A stretch of 64,000 nt of DNA, from assembly GCF_030409325.1 (NCBI RefSeq), contig NZ_JAUFPR010000002.1, forward strand, positions 1,302,001 through 1,366,000, written 5' to 3'. The notes beneath the pieces are model-generated. The model did no database searches, had not been told where the DNA came from, and saw only the letters and a list, made by a program, of their open reading frames with translations. A program made the translations under genes and the position numbers. The stretch is from Mucilaginibacter aquaedulcis (lineage in GTDB: Bacteria; Bacteroidota; Bacteroidia; Sphingobacteriales; Sphingobacteriaceae). Shown piece after piece: positions 10,801-18,609 of this stretch; position 1 is the stretch's first letter, and each line of letters opens with the position of its first letter.

Positions 10801-11175
10801 TTTTATCTGATTTTTTTCAGCGTTACCCTTTATAGCAATGGTTTGCTGAATAATGGTATAACTCACCGGCAAATCTTTAAGACATTGATCCAGAACCTGG
10901 TTTATAGTAGCACCATCGGCCTGCACCGATACCATCTGAGTTTTCAACAGATTAAGCTTGCTGTCATAAATAAAATGATAGTTGCTTTGTTTTTTTATCT
11001 GCTGCAATATCCGCTCAACAGGTACATTGCTCTCGTGTATCGTAATGTTTTGTGCAAAGCTTCCGGCGTGTACTTGTGTAAATGCTACAAACAATATAAT
11101 AGCGATAAGTTTCATAACCAGCAATAGTTTGGACATACCGGGCCATATAGCCCCGGGCTTTAATTTAATTTTCAT
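7843..11175 (-). CDS. SusC/RagA-family TonB-dependent transporter with STN signalling domain
   Basis: 1110 residues. The domains in order are: signal region (1-40); STN domain (about 41-118) for signal transduction to a FecR anti-sigma factor; a carboxypeptidase-regulatory-like beta domain (about 130-205, GKVTDAKNQPLPGVNI); a TonB plug (about 215-335, including NEIVVVGYGTQ and the GTRGTNGVILITTKK block); then the 22-strand barrel ending in a C-terminal aromatic residue. It imports oligosaccharides across the outer membrane with its SusD partner. The STN domain fits the ECF sigma and FecR genes upstream: cargo binding should relieve FecR and activate this operon. Confidence 0.96.
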   Translation of the reverse strand: MKIKLKPGAIWPGMSKLLLVMKLIAIILFVAFTQVHAGSFAQNITIHESNVPVERILQQIKKQSNYHFIYDSKLNLLKTQMVSVQADGATINQVLDQCLKDLPVSYTIIQQTIAIKGNAEKNQIKAAEKVPVTITGKVTDAKNQPLPGVNIVLKGSTQGTVSASDGSYQLKLADNKGILVFSFIGFLTTEVALTADKTVINVQLRDEPRNLNEIVVVGYGTQRRGDITSAIASVKSESFVKGSVTDAAQLIRGKVAGLSVVTTDGNPTATSQINLRGITTLLSGTAPLVLIDGVPGTLTTVAPEDIESIDVLKDGSAAAIYGTRGTNGVILITTKKAKANTAPSIELNTYFSTQRITKKLDFMNADEYRQLVAEKKPGATDYGYNTNWLDQVTRTPFSQVYNISLKGATQNTNYVVNLNYRRLEGIMKQSDNNILYPRIEVNHSMFDGKLKLNANLSGFEQNYYVGTSGDLNNASGISDAGFNTAVYRNALTYNPTDRIKDDSGKFIEHPDKTDYQNPVSLLQNTIGLNKSSNLRTIGTITYLPIDDLNIKLLGSRNLNNYNVGYYETKDQYSTVHDGKNGYAAVTNLRNQEDLIELTANYNKRFNDHQINVLGGYSWRQLNAQFSSMSNFDFPTDEFTYNNIRAGLALSRGQATLSSNQSENKLISYFSRVNYSYKDKYLLTASIRREGSSKFGANHKYGNFPAVSGGWNLMKESFLGNSKTLSNLKLRAGYGITGTEPASAYQSLDKLNFNTYSYFNGQFIQVVNPSSNSNPDLRWEKKAEINIGLDFGFLNNRLSGTIDAYRRKTTDLLFNYPVASPPYLYSNIIANAASMRNEGIEVQINAIPITTTNFQWNTSVNYSTNKNKLLSLSDKNFQLASGFFDVGYTGEPIQQQTGRVQIGQPLGNFYGFKSVDIDETGHWIIQGADGKPKPIANQQASDKTILGNGLPKHYLSWNNSFNYKRFDLNITMRGAFGFQIYNSAQLFYSAPVMLTRGNLLKGAYDKIYNKVPLADDQSLQYVSYYIENGSFWKIDNVTLGYNLPVKTKAIKGIRIYASASNLKTFTGYKGIDPEVSILTSDNSSNLLAPGVDDKNRYPATSTYTLGAFFTF

Positions 11176-11247
11176 ACTTTAGTAAAGTTTGGGTTAAACG
11201 CTTAAGTTCAATTCGTCAATACTGATGATTTGGGGCCCAGACCATTT

Positions 11248-11275
11248 GCCGGAACGTGGTGCAACACATTCCGGC
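11248..11275 (+). terminator. Hairpin with T-run in the fecR-susC gap
   Basis: Arms GCCGGAA (11248-11254) and TTCCGGC (11269-11275), with an inner GTG/CAC pairing, followed on the plus strand by six or more T. This is the shape of an intrinsic terminator for plus-strand transcription, guarding the operon from antisense reading. On the minus transcript it would be a hairpin in the long 5' leader of susC, preceded by an A-run. Which role applies cannot be told from sequence. Confidence 0.55.
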
Positions 11276-11435
11276 TTTTTTATGTCGCTTGTACAGGATC
11301 AATATTGATTGTACCGACAGAGCCCCAATTCTTTTAGGAGGAGTGTTGTATCTCTTTTGTCATAATACTTTTTTTAGGTTAATAAATGGTTTTATTGTAA
11401 AATCGGGACCCCGGCCTTCTCATGTGCCGCCCCGC

Positions 11436-12578
11436 TTAATTAAGCACTTTAATACTTTTTCCGTCGATGCGGAATTTTGCTCCCTCAAACTCCAATAGAT
11501 TAATGAGGCCTGACAGATTAACATTTCTGGACATGCTGCCCGTAATTTTAATATCTGACGGATGATCTGCATAGCTAACATCAAGGTCATACCAACGGGC
11601 TGCGCTTTGCATTACTTCTTTAATAGAAGAATCGTTAAACTCAAACAAGCCATTTTTCCAGGCTACTGTCTCTTCTGTATTTACCTCGCTGATATTTATC
11701 CGCGTTTGCTTTGCAGATGGATCTAACCGAGCCTGCTGGCCTGGTTTAAGCATTGCTGTATTTGATCCTGAAATAATTTTCACACTTCCCTCCAACAGGG
11801 TTGTCTTTACAAGCTGCTCATCACGATAGCTGTGTACATTGAAATGGGTTCCTAATACTTCTATTGTTTGGCCATTGCTCACAACCCTGAAAGGTTTTAA
11901 CGCGTTATGCGCCACCTCGAAATAAGCCTCACCATCAAGACGTACGGTGCGGTCATTCCCCTTAAAATCTGTTGGATAAGTAATGGACGATTCAGCATTT
12001 AAATAAACCTTTGTACCATCAGCGAGGGTTACATTATATTGCCCTCCCCGCGGTGTGGTCATAGTATTATAATTTACCTTTTCCGAATTGGCATTACCTC
12101 GTTGATACCTCAACTGCCCATCGGCTGTTTTATCAATCGCTACATCGTTATCATTTGCTAAACGTCCGTTCTTTGCTCCGGTAAGCATGATCTGCTGTCC
12201 GTTTGCCAGCGTAAGTATAGCTTTATTGCCACCGGGTAACACTTCCCGGGCAGGAGTTTTATGGTGCAGCACACCCGCAGTTAAAACCGGTTGGTTTTTT
12301 TTATAAAAATGAATTGTAACAGCGATCACCAAAATAACAGAAGCTGCCGCGGCAATCATTGGCCACAACCGCATTATCCTTTTCGGTGATTTAATATTTG
12401 CCCTCATCAGCGTTTTTTCAAAAAGCTCTGCACGCAGATGTTCAAAATCATCAGCATCAGATAAAAATCTTTTTTCACTTTGTGAGGCGTACCAGTTTTC
12501 AACAAGTTGCTGTTCATGAGGCGTAGCGGTGCCATTTAAATATTTTTCAATAAGTTGATCTGCTTGCTGCTGGTTCAT
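11436..12578 (-). CDS. FecR-family anti-sigma factor
   Basis: 380 residues. The N-terminal cytoplasmic part (1-75, QADQLIEKYLNGTATPHEQQLVENWY) is the usual anti-sigma segment. One membrane helix follows at about 86-107. The periplasmic FecR domain contains TTPRGGQYNVTLADGTKVYLNA and the DGEAYFEVAH motif. The C-terminal DUF4974-like domain (about 310-378) ends in DGKSIKVL. It should hold the sigma factor encoded 93 bp upstream until the STN domain of the SusC transporter signals cargo. The 260-bp gap before susC suggests that susC has its own sigma-dependent promoter. Confidence 0.95.
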   Translation of the reverse strand: MNQQQADQLIEKYLNGTATPHEQQLVENWYASQSEKRFLSDADDFEHLRAELFEKTLMRANIKSPKRIMRLWPMIAAAASVILVIAVTIHFYKKNQPVLTAGVLHHKTPAREVLPGGNKAILTLANGQQIMLTGAKNGRLANDNDVAIDKTADGQLRYQRGNANSEKVNYNTMTTPRGGQYNVTLADGTKVYLNAESSITYPTDFKGNDRTVRLDGEAYFEVAHNALKPFRVVSNGQTIEVLGTHFNVHSYRDEQLVKTTLLEGSVKIISGSNTAMLKPGQQARLDPSAKQTRINISEVNTEETVAWKNGLFEFNDSSIKEVMQSAARWYDLDVSYADHPSDIKITGSMSRNVNLSGLINLLEFEGAKFRIDGKSIKVLN

Positions 12579-12671
12579 GAAATTAGGTCTTACTTGGTCG
12601 GTTTAAGAGTAAGACACACGGGAATCACCAAGGGGGTATCGTTATTAAAAATAAATTTTTTAATAATTGCA

Positions 12672-13259
12672 TTAACGCCATAAGGCAAGCAATAGCAGCG
12701 CGGCACCGCCAGATTCTTTTAAGTTGTAGCGTATTACTTTAAGAGATTTACTGATCTGCTTTTTCACGGTTTCATCAGAAGTACCCAGCAATTTCCCGAT
12801 CTCCTTGTGCGAAAGGTTTTCTTTGCGGCTCATCTCAAACACCTGCCGCATTCGTGGAGGCAAAGCGGCAATTTCTTTTTCAATCGCGGCCATCAGGTCG
12901 CGGGTATCTATATATTGCAGGGTATCTTCGCTTGACTCTGTTACAAAAACCGCCAGCGATTCCAGATAATCATTTTTATATTTATTCTTCCTGATGGCAT
13001 TTAATACCTTATGCCGGGCCATAGTATACAGATAGCCGGCAAAGTTTGACAGATCGGGTATTTTTTCAGGAGATAGCCATAAGCTGCTGAAAACATCCTG
13101 AAGGATATCCTTTGCATCTTCCTCATCTCTTAACATTTTATAGATATGACCGTAAAGGAGCCGCCAATAACGATTATAAATAATCGTAAAAGCACGCTGA
13201 TTGCCAGACCGCATCAGGTCGAGCAATTCAAGATCCGTTAAAGCTGTTAAAGAGGGCAA
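12672..13259 (-). CDS. ECF RNA polymerase sigma-70 factor (FecI-like)
   Basis: 195 residues. Region 2 lies near 20-90 (NQRAFTIIYNRYWRLLYGHIY, DILQDVFSSLW) and region 4 near 125-185, with the HTH LSHKEIGKLLGTSDETVKKQ. The start is TTG at 13259: an in-frame stop lies 9 bp upstream at 13269-13271, and the first ATG would cut into region 2. The C-terminus has a short hydrophobic tail (GGAALLLLALW), seen in many Bacteroidetes family members. With the next gene, fecR, it forms the trans-envelope switch for the susCD-GH127 operon. Confidence 0.95.
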   Translation of the reverse strand: MPSLTALTDLELLDLMRSGNQRAFTIIYNRYWRLLYGHIYKMLRDEEDAKDILQDVFSSLWLSPEKIPDLSNFAGYLYTMARHKVLNAIRKNKYKNDYLESLAVFVTESSEDTLQYIDTRDLMAAIEKEIAALPPRMRQVFEMSRKENLSHKEIGKLLGTSDETVKKQISKSLKVIRYNLKESGGAALLLLALWR

Positions 13260-13527
13260 TTGGTTTTTTTAAAACCGAATCTACACAAAAGTTCGGCAAG
13301 TGCAACATTTTCATTACAATGATATAGGGAATGCGGTTTTGAAACCAGACTTGATCCGCGGCTCTTATATCCTGAAGAGTCAGGAATATAGTACAGTTGT
13401 TTCCTTCTTTCTTTTTAATCCGACTAATAAGCGAAGAATAGTTCTTTAGCAATATCAGCCATTTTATTCCTGTTAAAAATAATTTCTTAATAGTATATAA
13501 AACATTAACCTCATTAAATTTTTAGCC

Positions 13528-14508
13528 ATGAAAAAGATCAGCCTTTTTTTGTTTGCCGTATTTATGATCGGCTTGTTTGCCTGCAAGCGTGGAGATGAGA
13601 TAACACCACCTTCATCACCAACAAATTCATCCGAAACAACTTCAGTTAGTTCAATAGCTGCTGTCCAGGCAGTTGCCGCTGTCCCGACGGTGGTAGCCGG
13701 ATCAAAGGATCATGCAGGATATGTAAATGCCACTGGTGGCAGCGCTCGATTTAATCAACCTTACGGGATTTTTGTAAACCCTGATGGAACATTGTTAGTG
13801 GCCGATCAGCGTAACGGCGCTGTCAGGAAAATTAGCAACAGCGTTGTATCAACTGTAGTTAAAAACACCGGTCTTGTGGGTATTTCCAACCTGGCACGCA
13901 CAAACGACGGAACCATAGCAATGAATGATCAGGGAACAACAGTGCTATATAAAAACGGGCCATTAAATTATATCAGCTTTCTGGGTTGCCAACATTGTTC
14001 CACAGGCGGGTTAAGTAAAAGCGCCGACGGTACATTTTTTTGGTACCCAAACAATTTATATGATGGTGAATCGGTAGTTTATTTAGAAAGCATTAAACCT
14101 GACGGCACTCCTGGAGCCGGTGCTGGTGGCGCCATAGCCAGCACTGATGGCGCTGATGGTGCTATTGTATATGCAACAGCAGTAAGCACTACAAGTAATG
14201 ACAATAAGTTTGTAACGCTCCCTCATGGTGTGTTTGAGGTTACCCACTCCGGCTCCGTACTTAATATTTTATCTCCAACAACGTTTGACGGCCTCACCGA
14301 TATCGCTGTTAATAAAGATGGAACAAAATTGTATTTGGCTGATAAAGGTGATATCAAAGTAATTACCCGTTGTGCCACATGCCCAACTTTACTTACCGTT
14401 TTAGCTGCTCATGTAGATGCCACAGGGCTGGCATTATCTAATAGTGAAAAGGTTCTCTTTTTTACAAGTTCCCTTCACCATACGGTTAACAAAATCAATC
14501 TGCCCTGA
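13528..14508 (+). CDS. NHL-repeat-like beta-propeller lipoprotein
   Basis: 326 residues. The signal peptide has lipobox GLFAC, giving lipidated Cys19. A Ser/Thr/Pro-rich linker (25-55) is followed by repeated blade-like units of the NHL/YncE type, for example FNQPYGIFVNPDGTLLVADQ and GLTDIAVNKDGTKLYLADKG. The fold is probably a beta-propeller on the cell surface or in the periplasm. Several Cys pairs are present (CQHC, CATC). No catalytic motif is visible and the function is unknown. It stands alone between divergent and unrelated units, with a strong terminator just downstream. Confidence 0.85.
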   Translation: MKKISLFLFAVFMIGLFACKRGDEITPPSSPTNSSETTSVSSIAAVQAVAAVPTVVAGSKDHAGYVNATGGSARFNQPYGIFVNPDGTLLVADQRNGAVRKISNSVVSTVVKNTGLVGISNLARTNDGTIAMNDQGTTVLYKNGPLNYISFLGCQHCSTGGLSKSADGTFFWYPNNLYDGESVVYLESIKPDGTPGAGAGGAIASTDGADGAIVYATAVSTTSNDNKFVTLPHGVFEVTHSGSVLNILSPTTFDGLTDIAVNKDGTKLYLADKGDIKVITRCATCPTLLTVLAAHVDATGLALSNSEKVLFFTSSLHHTVNKINLP

Positions 14509-14543
14509 TTTGAATATCTCTTTTGATATTTATTAAAACCCAA

Positions 14544-14583
14544 CTTAAAATCTTTGCAATAAATAATTTGCAAAGATTTTAAG
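14544..14583 (+). terminator. Terminator hairpin after the NHL lipoprotein gene
   Basis: Perfect 16-bp inverted repeat, arms 14544-14559 and 14568-14583 (CTTAAAATCTTTGCAA and its complement), with an 8-base loop. It lies 36 bp after the stop codon. No clear T-run follows, so its efficiency is uncertain, but the length and position fit a transcription end. A smaller AATATC/GATATT repeat (14513-14530) lies between it and the stop codon. Confidence 0.7.
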
Positions 14584-14680
14584 CTACACGATATTGTAAA
14601 TTCCTCCTCTATTCTTCATTTTTCAACGCATTCAGGATTGCATTACAGCTGGGCATTTTTTCAATTAAATAGAAAAAAGT

Positions 14681-14720
14681 ACAAATATATGTAGTTAACT
14701 ACGTATATTTGTATACAAAT
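14681..14720. promoter_or_regulatory. Probable MarR operator: overlapping palindromes upstream of the GNAT-MarR pair
   Basis: A 32-bp inverted repeat (14681-14712) centred on GTTAAC differs from perfect symmetry at only one base pair. A second, perfect 14-bp palindrome ATTTGTATACAAAT occupies 14707-14720 and overlaps its right end. The block ends 8 bp before the GNAT start codon. Palindromes of this kind are typical targets for MarR dimers, and a MarR gene is second in the operon, so autoregulation is likely. Confidence 0.75.
14704..14711 (+). promoter_or_regulatory. Candidate -7 promoter box TATATTTG
   Basis: Matches the Bacteroidetes TAnnTTTG consensus and lies inside the palindrome block, 17 bp before the ATG at 14729. 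A regulator bound to the palindrome would cover it. No convincing -33 element was seen at the usual distance. Confidence 0.5.
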
Positions 14721-14728
14721 AATTTGAC

Positions 14729-15226
14729 ATGGAACATTCACTGGCTATCCGGCCTATTTATAACGACTATTGTAATCAGGTTATAGATATTATCTTAACT
14801 ATTCAGCAGGTTGAGTTTAGCCTGCCTATCACTATCGATCAGCAGCCTGATCTTCGAGATATTGAAGCTAACTACCACCAGGGAGGCGGTAAATTTTGGG
14901 GCGCGTTTTTGGGCGATGAGCTGGTTGGCACTATCGCGCTGATCAATTGTGGAAACAATACAGGCTGCATCCGCAAAATGTTTGTTAAAAAGGAATATCG
15001 TGGCCGGGAGTTTGGCACAGCCCAGCGGCTGCTTGATGTACTATTGCAATTTTGCCGCGACAACGAGATAGTACATATCTATTTAGGCACCGTTCACCAA
15101 TTAAAAGCGGCGCATAGGTTTTACGAGCGCAATGGTTTTTCTTCCATTGATATTAATGATCTGCCTTCATATTTCCCGCTCATGAAAACAGATAATATGT
15201 TTTATCAGCTACATTTAACTCAATAA
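14729..15226 (+). CDS. GNAT-family N-acetyltransferase
   Basis: 165 residues. The acetyl-CoA binding motif A is visible near residues 88-105 (IRKMFVKKEYRGREFGTAQRLL), followed by the typical beta-5 and C-terminal block AHRFYERNGFSSI. The substrate is unknown. It is the first gene of a two-gene unit with a MarR regulator 8 bp downstream and a strong palindrome at the promoter, so expression is probably induced by a small molecule. Such pairs often serve in detoxification, which is inference here. Confidence 0.9.
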   Translation: MEHSLAIRPIYNDYCNQVIDIILTIQQVEFSLPITIDQQPDLRDIEANYHQGGGKFWGAFLGDELVGTIALINCGNNTGCIRKMFVKKEYRGREFGTAQRLLDVLLQFCRDNEIVHIYLGTVHQLKAAHRFYERNGFSSIDINDLPSYFPLMKTDNMFYQLHLTQ

Positions 15227-15234
15227 ATGCATCG

Positions 15235-15732
15235 ATGAATGTTATAAACGATTTAGGCCTTCTGGCCATTGCCACGCGCTTACAGCGCCTTGCCGAGCAA
15301 ATGCGTAAAGATGGTTTGCTGATTTATAAAGCTCATGGTATTGATTTTGAGCCTAAGTGGTTTCCTGTTATGTATACTTTGCATGTTAAACATGTTTTAA
15401 GTATAGTTGAGCTATCTGCAGAAATTGGATACTCACATCCCTCAACCATCAGTTTGTTAAAGGAACTGGAAAAACAAAAGCTTGTTAAATCAAAAAAAGA
15501 TAAAGCCGATGAACGAAAACGCTTAATTCAGTTAACAGAAAAAGGTCAGGAACTTATTAACCAGATGAAACCTGTTTGGCAGATAATGATCACTGCCACT
15601 GCTCAATTAACCGAGACAAAAAACAACCTGATGAAAGCCCTTGAAGAGGTGGAACAGCAAATGGAGCTGCAAAGTTTTTATCAACGTGCTAAGGTTATTA
15701 TGGCCGCCAACCGAACAAATGATAAGATTTAA
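15235..15732 (+). CDS. MarR-family transcriptional regulator
   Basis: 165 residues with a central winged helix-turn-helix: ELSAEIGYSHPSTISLLKELEKQKLV is the recognition region and KSKKDKADERKRLIQLTEKG the wing. The N-terminal (1-30) and C-terminal (110-160) helices would form the dimer interface. It follows the GNAT gene after 8 bp and probably represses its own operon through the 32-bp palindrome at 14681-14712. The inducing ligand cannot be predicted. Confidence 0.92.
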   Translation: MNVINDLGLLAIATRLQRLAEQMRKDGLLIYKAHGIDFEPKWFPVMYTLHVKHVLSIVELSAEIGYSHPSTISLLKELEKQKLVKSKKDKADERKRLIQLTEKGQELINQMKPVWQIMITATAQLTETKNNLMKALEEVEQQMELQSFYQRAKVIMAANRTNDKI

Positions 15733-15852
15733 AGCTTTGAGTTCAGGTTTTTTAATTATTGAAAATTATACCGTTTTTTTAAAAAGCGAGGGCGCCAGTA
15801 ATGAAACTAACACCCTCTGATTACACCCAACTTTACACTAAAAAATTAATTA

Positions 15853-16968
15853 TTAAACATCAATATCCTGAAGACCCATATTGGTGTTGTTCCCATTATT
15901 AGGATTGTTAGTGGCAACTGAAGTTTTAAGAAATCCAAAAAGTCCGTGCGCTTCTCCGCCAGGTCCTGCGGTAAAATACAGGCTGCTACTGGCCGCCGGG
16001 TCTGGTTTAACAAAGTCAAGTGCCCATAAACCTTCAATGGTTAAAGGTTGGCCATTGGCCTGCAATTGTCCTTTATAATTTCCATCAGTATCAAAAACAT
16101 TAACTCTGCCATCGCCAAAATTACCTACCAGAATAGTTTCCGTTTGGGCGGCGAAACCAGCCGGTGCGTGCGTAACCCCCCAGGGAGAACTGAGTGAGCC
16201 TTGTGAAGCAAAGCGTTTAACCAGCGTGCCATCTGGTTTAAAAATATTAACATAGCCATTGCCAGGGCCAGGGCTGTCATTTACATTATCAGGGCCGGCC
16301 AATTTAGCATAAGTAACGTATAGCATCCCGCCAATGTTCTGAACATTAAACGGTGCAAACCCGGCAGGGATGGTAGTGTCGGTAAATCCATTAGTGTCTA
16401 CATGTTTGAATTCCTTGTCAAACACATCTATTTTCCCTGCTTTAAAATTGGCGGCATACAGAAAATTAGCGCCAGCATTGGTAGCCATTGCAAGGCCTTT
16501 GTACACCGCCCCCGGCCCTCCGTTTGCTACTATTGCCGCATCGTCGTTACTGATCCATGCGGAGATAGTTCCGTTTTCATCCGCGAAAATAAATTTGTTA
16601 TTACCAAAATCAGATGAGTTGTTAAACACCATGCCGGTAGGTTTACCTGTTTGATTACCATTTGACGGAATTCTTACCGGCAACCGAAGGGTTTGCCCCG
16701 TGGTATCATATATAGTACTTAGTGCCTTGTGGTTTGAAGCTACCCATACTATCCCGATCTGATTGGCGGCCAGCCCCCAGGCATTAACCAAATCAGGATC
16801 AATTTTGGCTGCATTAAATCCTGCCGCGTCGGCTATTAAATTGGTTTGACTAACGTTATATTGTGTCGTCGGCGGCATTGTGGTTACGTTTCCTTTTTTA
16901 CAGGAAAAAATTGTTAAGGCAGTTGCTACAGCCATTAGTGCTGGCTTCATCATTAATTGTGTTTTCAT
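15853..16968 (-). CDS. TIGR03118-family lipoprotein (beta-propeller-like)
   Basis: 371 residues. The signal peptide ends in IFSCKK, with lipidation predicted at Cys23. The body holds the TIGR03118 hallmarks: NLIADAAGFNAAKIDPDLVN near the start, then NAWGLA, repeated propeller-like strands and the late block EGLWALDF followed by LYFTAGPGGEAHGLFG. Function is unknown; these proteins are exported and resemble NHL/SMP-30 propellers. The gene converges with the MarR gene and diverges from the epimerase gene at 17238. Confidence 0.88.
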   Translation of the reverse strand: MKTQLMMKPALMAVATALTIFSCKKGNVTTMPPTTQYNVSQTNLIADAAGFNAAKIDPDLVNAWGLAANQIGIVWVASNHKALSTIYDTTGQTLRLPVRIPSNGNQTGKPTGMVFNNSSDFGNNKFIFADENGTISAWISNDDAAIVANGGPGAVYKGLAMATNAGANFLYAANFKAGKIDVFDKEFKHVDTNGFTDTTIPAGFAPFNVQNIGGMLYVTYAKLAGPDNVNDSPGPGNGYVNIFKPDGTLVKRFASQGSLSSPWGVTHAPAGFAAQTETILVGNFGDGRVNVFDTDGNYKGQLQANGQPLTIEGLWALDFVKPDPAASSSLYFTAGPGGEAHGLFGFLKTSVATNNPNNGNNTNMGLQDIDV

Positions 16969-17157
16969 ATCTGAACCATTAGTTTAATTTTTGTATAACT
17001 CTCAGACAGAACTCGTTTTTTTACCGTCCAAAGAATTATGGTTTAAAAAAAGCTAATTGCTTGCAGGAACCTAAAGAAATTACACCAAGCCATTACAATA
17101 CTTGACCAACAATGATTTGAACAGGTACAAGTAATGCTGTAAAAAGCTTTTCATGAT

Positions 17158-17191
17158 TTTGGCTAAATCAAACGCAGATTTGGATAAATCA
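17158..17191. promoter_or_regulatory. Direct repeat TTTGGnTAAATCA upstream of the epimerase gene
   Basis: Two copies, 17158-17170 and 17179-17191, identical at 12 of 13 bases and offset by 21 bp (two helical turns). They lie 47-80 bp before the ATG at 17238, in the gap between two divergent genes. This spacing suits two regulator subunits on the same DNA face. The regulator is unknown. Confidence 0.5.
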
Positions 17192-17237
17192 TCCACACCA
17201 ATACACAGCATCTTTGTATTAAATAAAAGAATCAGTT

Positions 17238-18128
17238 ATGCGTGTATTTGTTACAGGGGCCACAGGCTTCATAGGTACTGCCATTGTGCAGGAATTAATA
17301 AAGGCTGGTCACCAGGTATTAGGTTTAGCCCGTTCTGAAGAATCAGCTAATAAACTAATCAAGGCTGGAGCAGAAGTTCATAGAGGTGATCTGGAAGATC
17401 TTGACAGCCTTCGCAGCGGAGCTACAAGTTCCGATGGCGTAATCCATGCGGGCTTTATACATGACTTCACCCGGTTTCAGGAGGTATGTCAGGTAGATAA
17501 AACGGCTATCGAAACCATCGGCAAAGTATTGGCCGGATCAAATCGTCCATTTATTGTTACCTCGGGTACCGCGCTGGTTAGTCCCGGAAAACTGGCCACA
17601 GAAGAAATTATTCCACCGTTTAACCCACATTTCCCAAGAGCTTCCGAGCATACAGCTGATGCCGTAGCAGCTTTAGGTGTTCGCGCGGGAGTAATACGCC
17701 TGTCACCCTCAGTTCACGGGCAGGATGATAAACATGGCTTTGTACCAATACTGGTTAACATAGCCCGGGAGAAAGGTGTTTCTGCCTATATTGGCGATGG
17801 CCAAAACCGCTGGAATGCCGTACATAGGCTGGATGCCGCACATTTATACCGACTGGCTTTGGAAAACGTTGCACCGGGAGCCCGTTTTCACGGCTCTGCA
17901 GAAGAGGCCATCACTTTCAAAAGCATTGCCGAAGCTATAGGCAATCAAATGAATATCCCGGTAGTGTCGGTAGCGCCTGAAGCCGCGGCTGAACATTTCG
18001 GCTGGTTTTCGCACTTTGCTGCAATAGATTGTCCGGCATCAAGTGAACTAACCCAGGAACGTTTAAGCTGGCATCCGATGAACTCAACACTACTTGCCGA
18101 TATTGAGAATGGCATTTATACTAAGTAA
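17238..18128 (+). CDS. NAD(P)-dependent epimerase/dehydratase (extended SDR)
   Basis: 296 residues. The Rossmann motif GATGFIG is at residues 7-13 and the acidic/basic cofactor-selecting region follows (GLARSEES, where the Arg suggests NADP). A classical YxxxK pair is not obvious; ASEHTADAVAA sits in its place, as in several atypical SDRs related to nucleoside-sugar epimerases. It may reduce or isomerise a small carbonyl compound. It is monocistronic, with a strong terminator downstream and a 21-bp-spaced direct repeat upstream. Confidence 0.88.
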   Translation: MRVFVTGATGFIGTAIVQELIKAGHQVLGLARSEESANKLIKAGAEVHRGDLEDLDSLRSGATSSDGVIHAGFIHDFTRFQEVCQVDKTAIETIGKVLAGSNRPFIVTSGTALVSPGKLATEEIIPPFNPHFPRASEHTADAVAALGVRAGVIRLSPSVHGQDDKHGFVPILVNIAREKGVSAYIGDGQNRWNAVHRLDAAHLYRLALENVAPGARFHGSAEEAITFKSIAEAIGNQMNIPVVSVAPEAAAEHFGWFSHFAAIDCPASSELTQERLSWHPMNSTLLADIENGIYTK

Positions 18129-18146
18129 CAGTTATGAAAATTAGAA

Positions 18147-18177
18147 TGGCTGGGTTAGCATTGATGAAACCCAGCCA
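18147..18177 (+). terminator. Terminator hairpin after the epimerase gene
   Basis: Perfect 10-bp arms TGGCTGGGTT (18147-18156) and its complement (18168-18177), with an 11-base loop. It starts 18 bp after the stop codon and is followed by CTTTT. GC-rich stem in AT-rich surroundings. Confidence 0.75.
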
Positions 18178-18312
18178 CTTTTACCGTTTGATATGCCGTT
18201 TTTACAATAATATATTTCTACAACTCATCACTACCTATACAATTTTTCCCGTAAAACTCCCAAACAATCAAACTCAAAAGCCAAGTAGCATAAGATGTGT
18301 TATTAGCCATTG

Positions 18313-18609
18313 ATGACACTAATAAAAGGTAATTTAAGTACAGATCTTCCTGCCAAAATTGAACAATTTAAAACCGAATTTGCAGGCATACAAAAAAAAT
18401 ACACTACTTGGTTCAGAAAAGGAACCATAAACCGGTCTCAACGGGTTAAAGATCAGCTTACAAATCATTGTTTTATAGCGCTTAAAGATGAGCATATCAT
18501 ATTCGGCTTTCTTCATAACTCTACCCTTCCCCAAAATATCCGAAAGGAATGTATCAGAGCATTCAATAAAATATTTAACGATATAACAAAAGCAAAACAG
18601 CGGGCTTAA
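18313..18609 (+). CDS. Hypothetical protein (98 aa)
   Basis: A 98-residue frame starting at ATG 18313; a TTG sits directly before it. It is basic and looks soluble, with no signal peptide or membrane span. A central pattern FIALKDEHIIFGFLHNSTLPQN suggests a small alpha/beta fold, and the C-terminus is Lys-rich (DITKAKQRA). No family was recognised. Codon use resembles its neighbours and no competing frame is convincing, so it may be real, but no operon context supports it. Confidence 0.5.
   Translation: MTLIKGNLSTDLPAKIEQFKTEFAGIQKKYTTWFRKGTINRSQRVKDQLTNHCFIALKDEHIIFGFLHNSTLPQNIRKECIRAFNKIFNDITKAKQRA

Noticed and set aside
10744..11182. Two plus-strand frames opposite the susC start
   Set aside because: Antisense to the STN and plug-proximal domains of SusC; no independent coding signs.
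13228..13452. 74-residue minus-strand frame upstream of the ECF sigma gene
   Set aside because: It overlaps the sigma gene in another frame and has no family features or signal. The sigma gene itself is fully explained by a TTG start at 13259.
15787..15817. Hairpin between the convergent MarR and TIGR03118 genes
   Set aside because: Only a 5-bp GAGGG/CCCTC stem with a long loop; too weak to call a terminator, although one is expected there.
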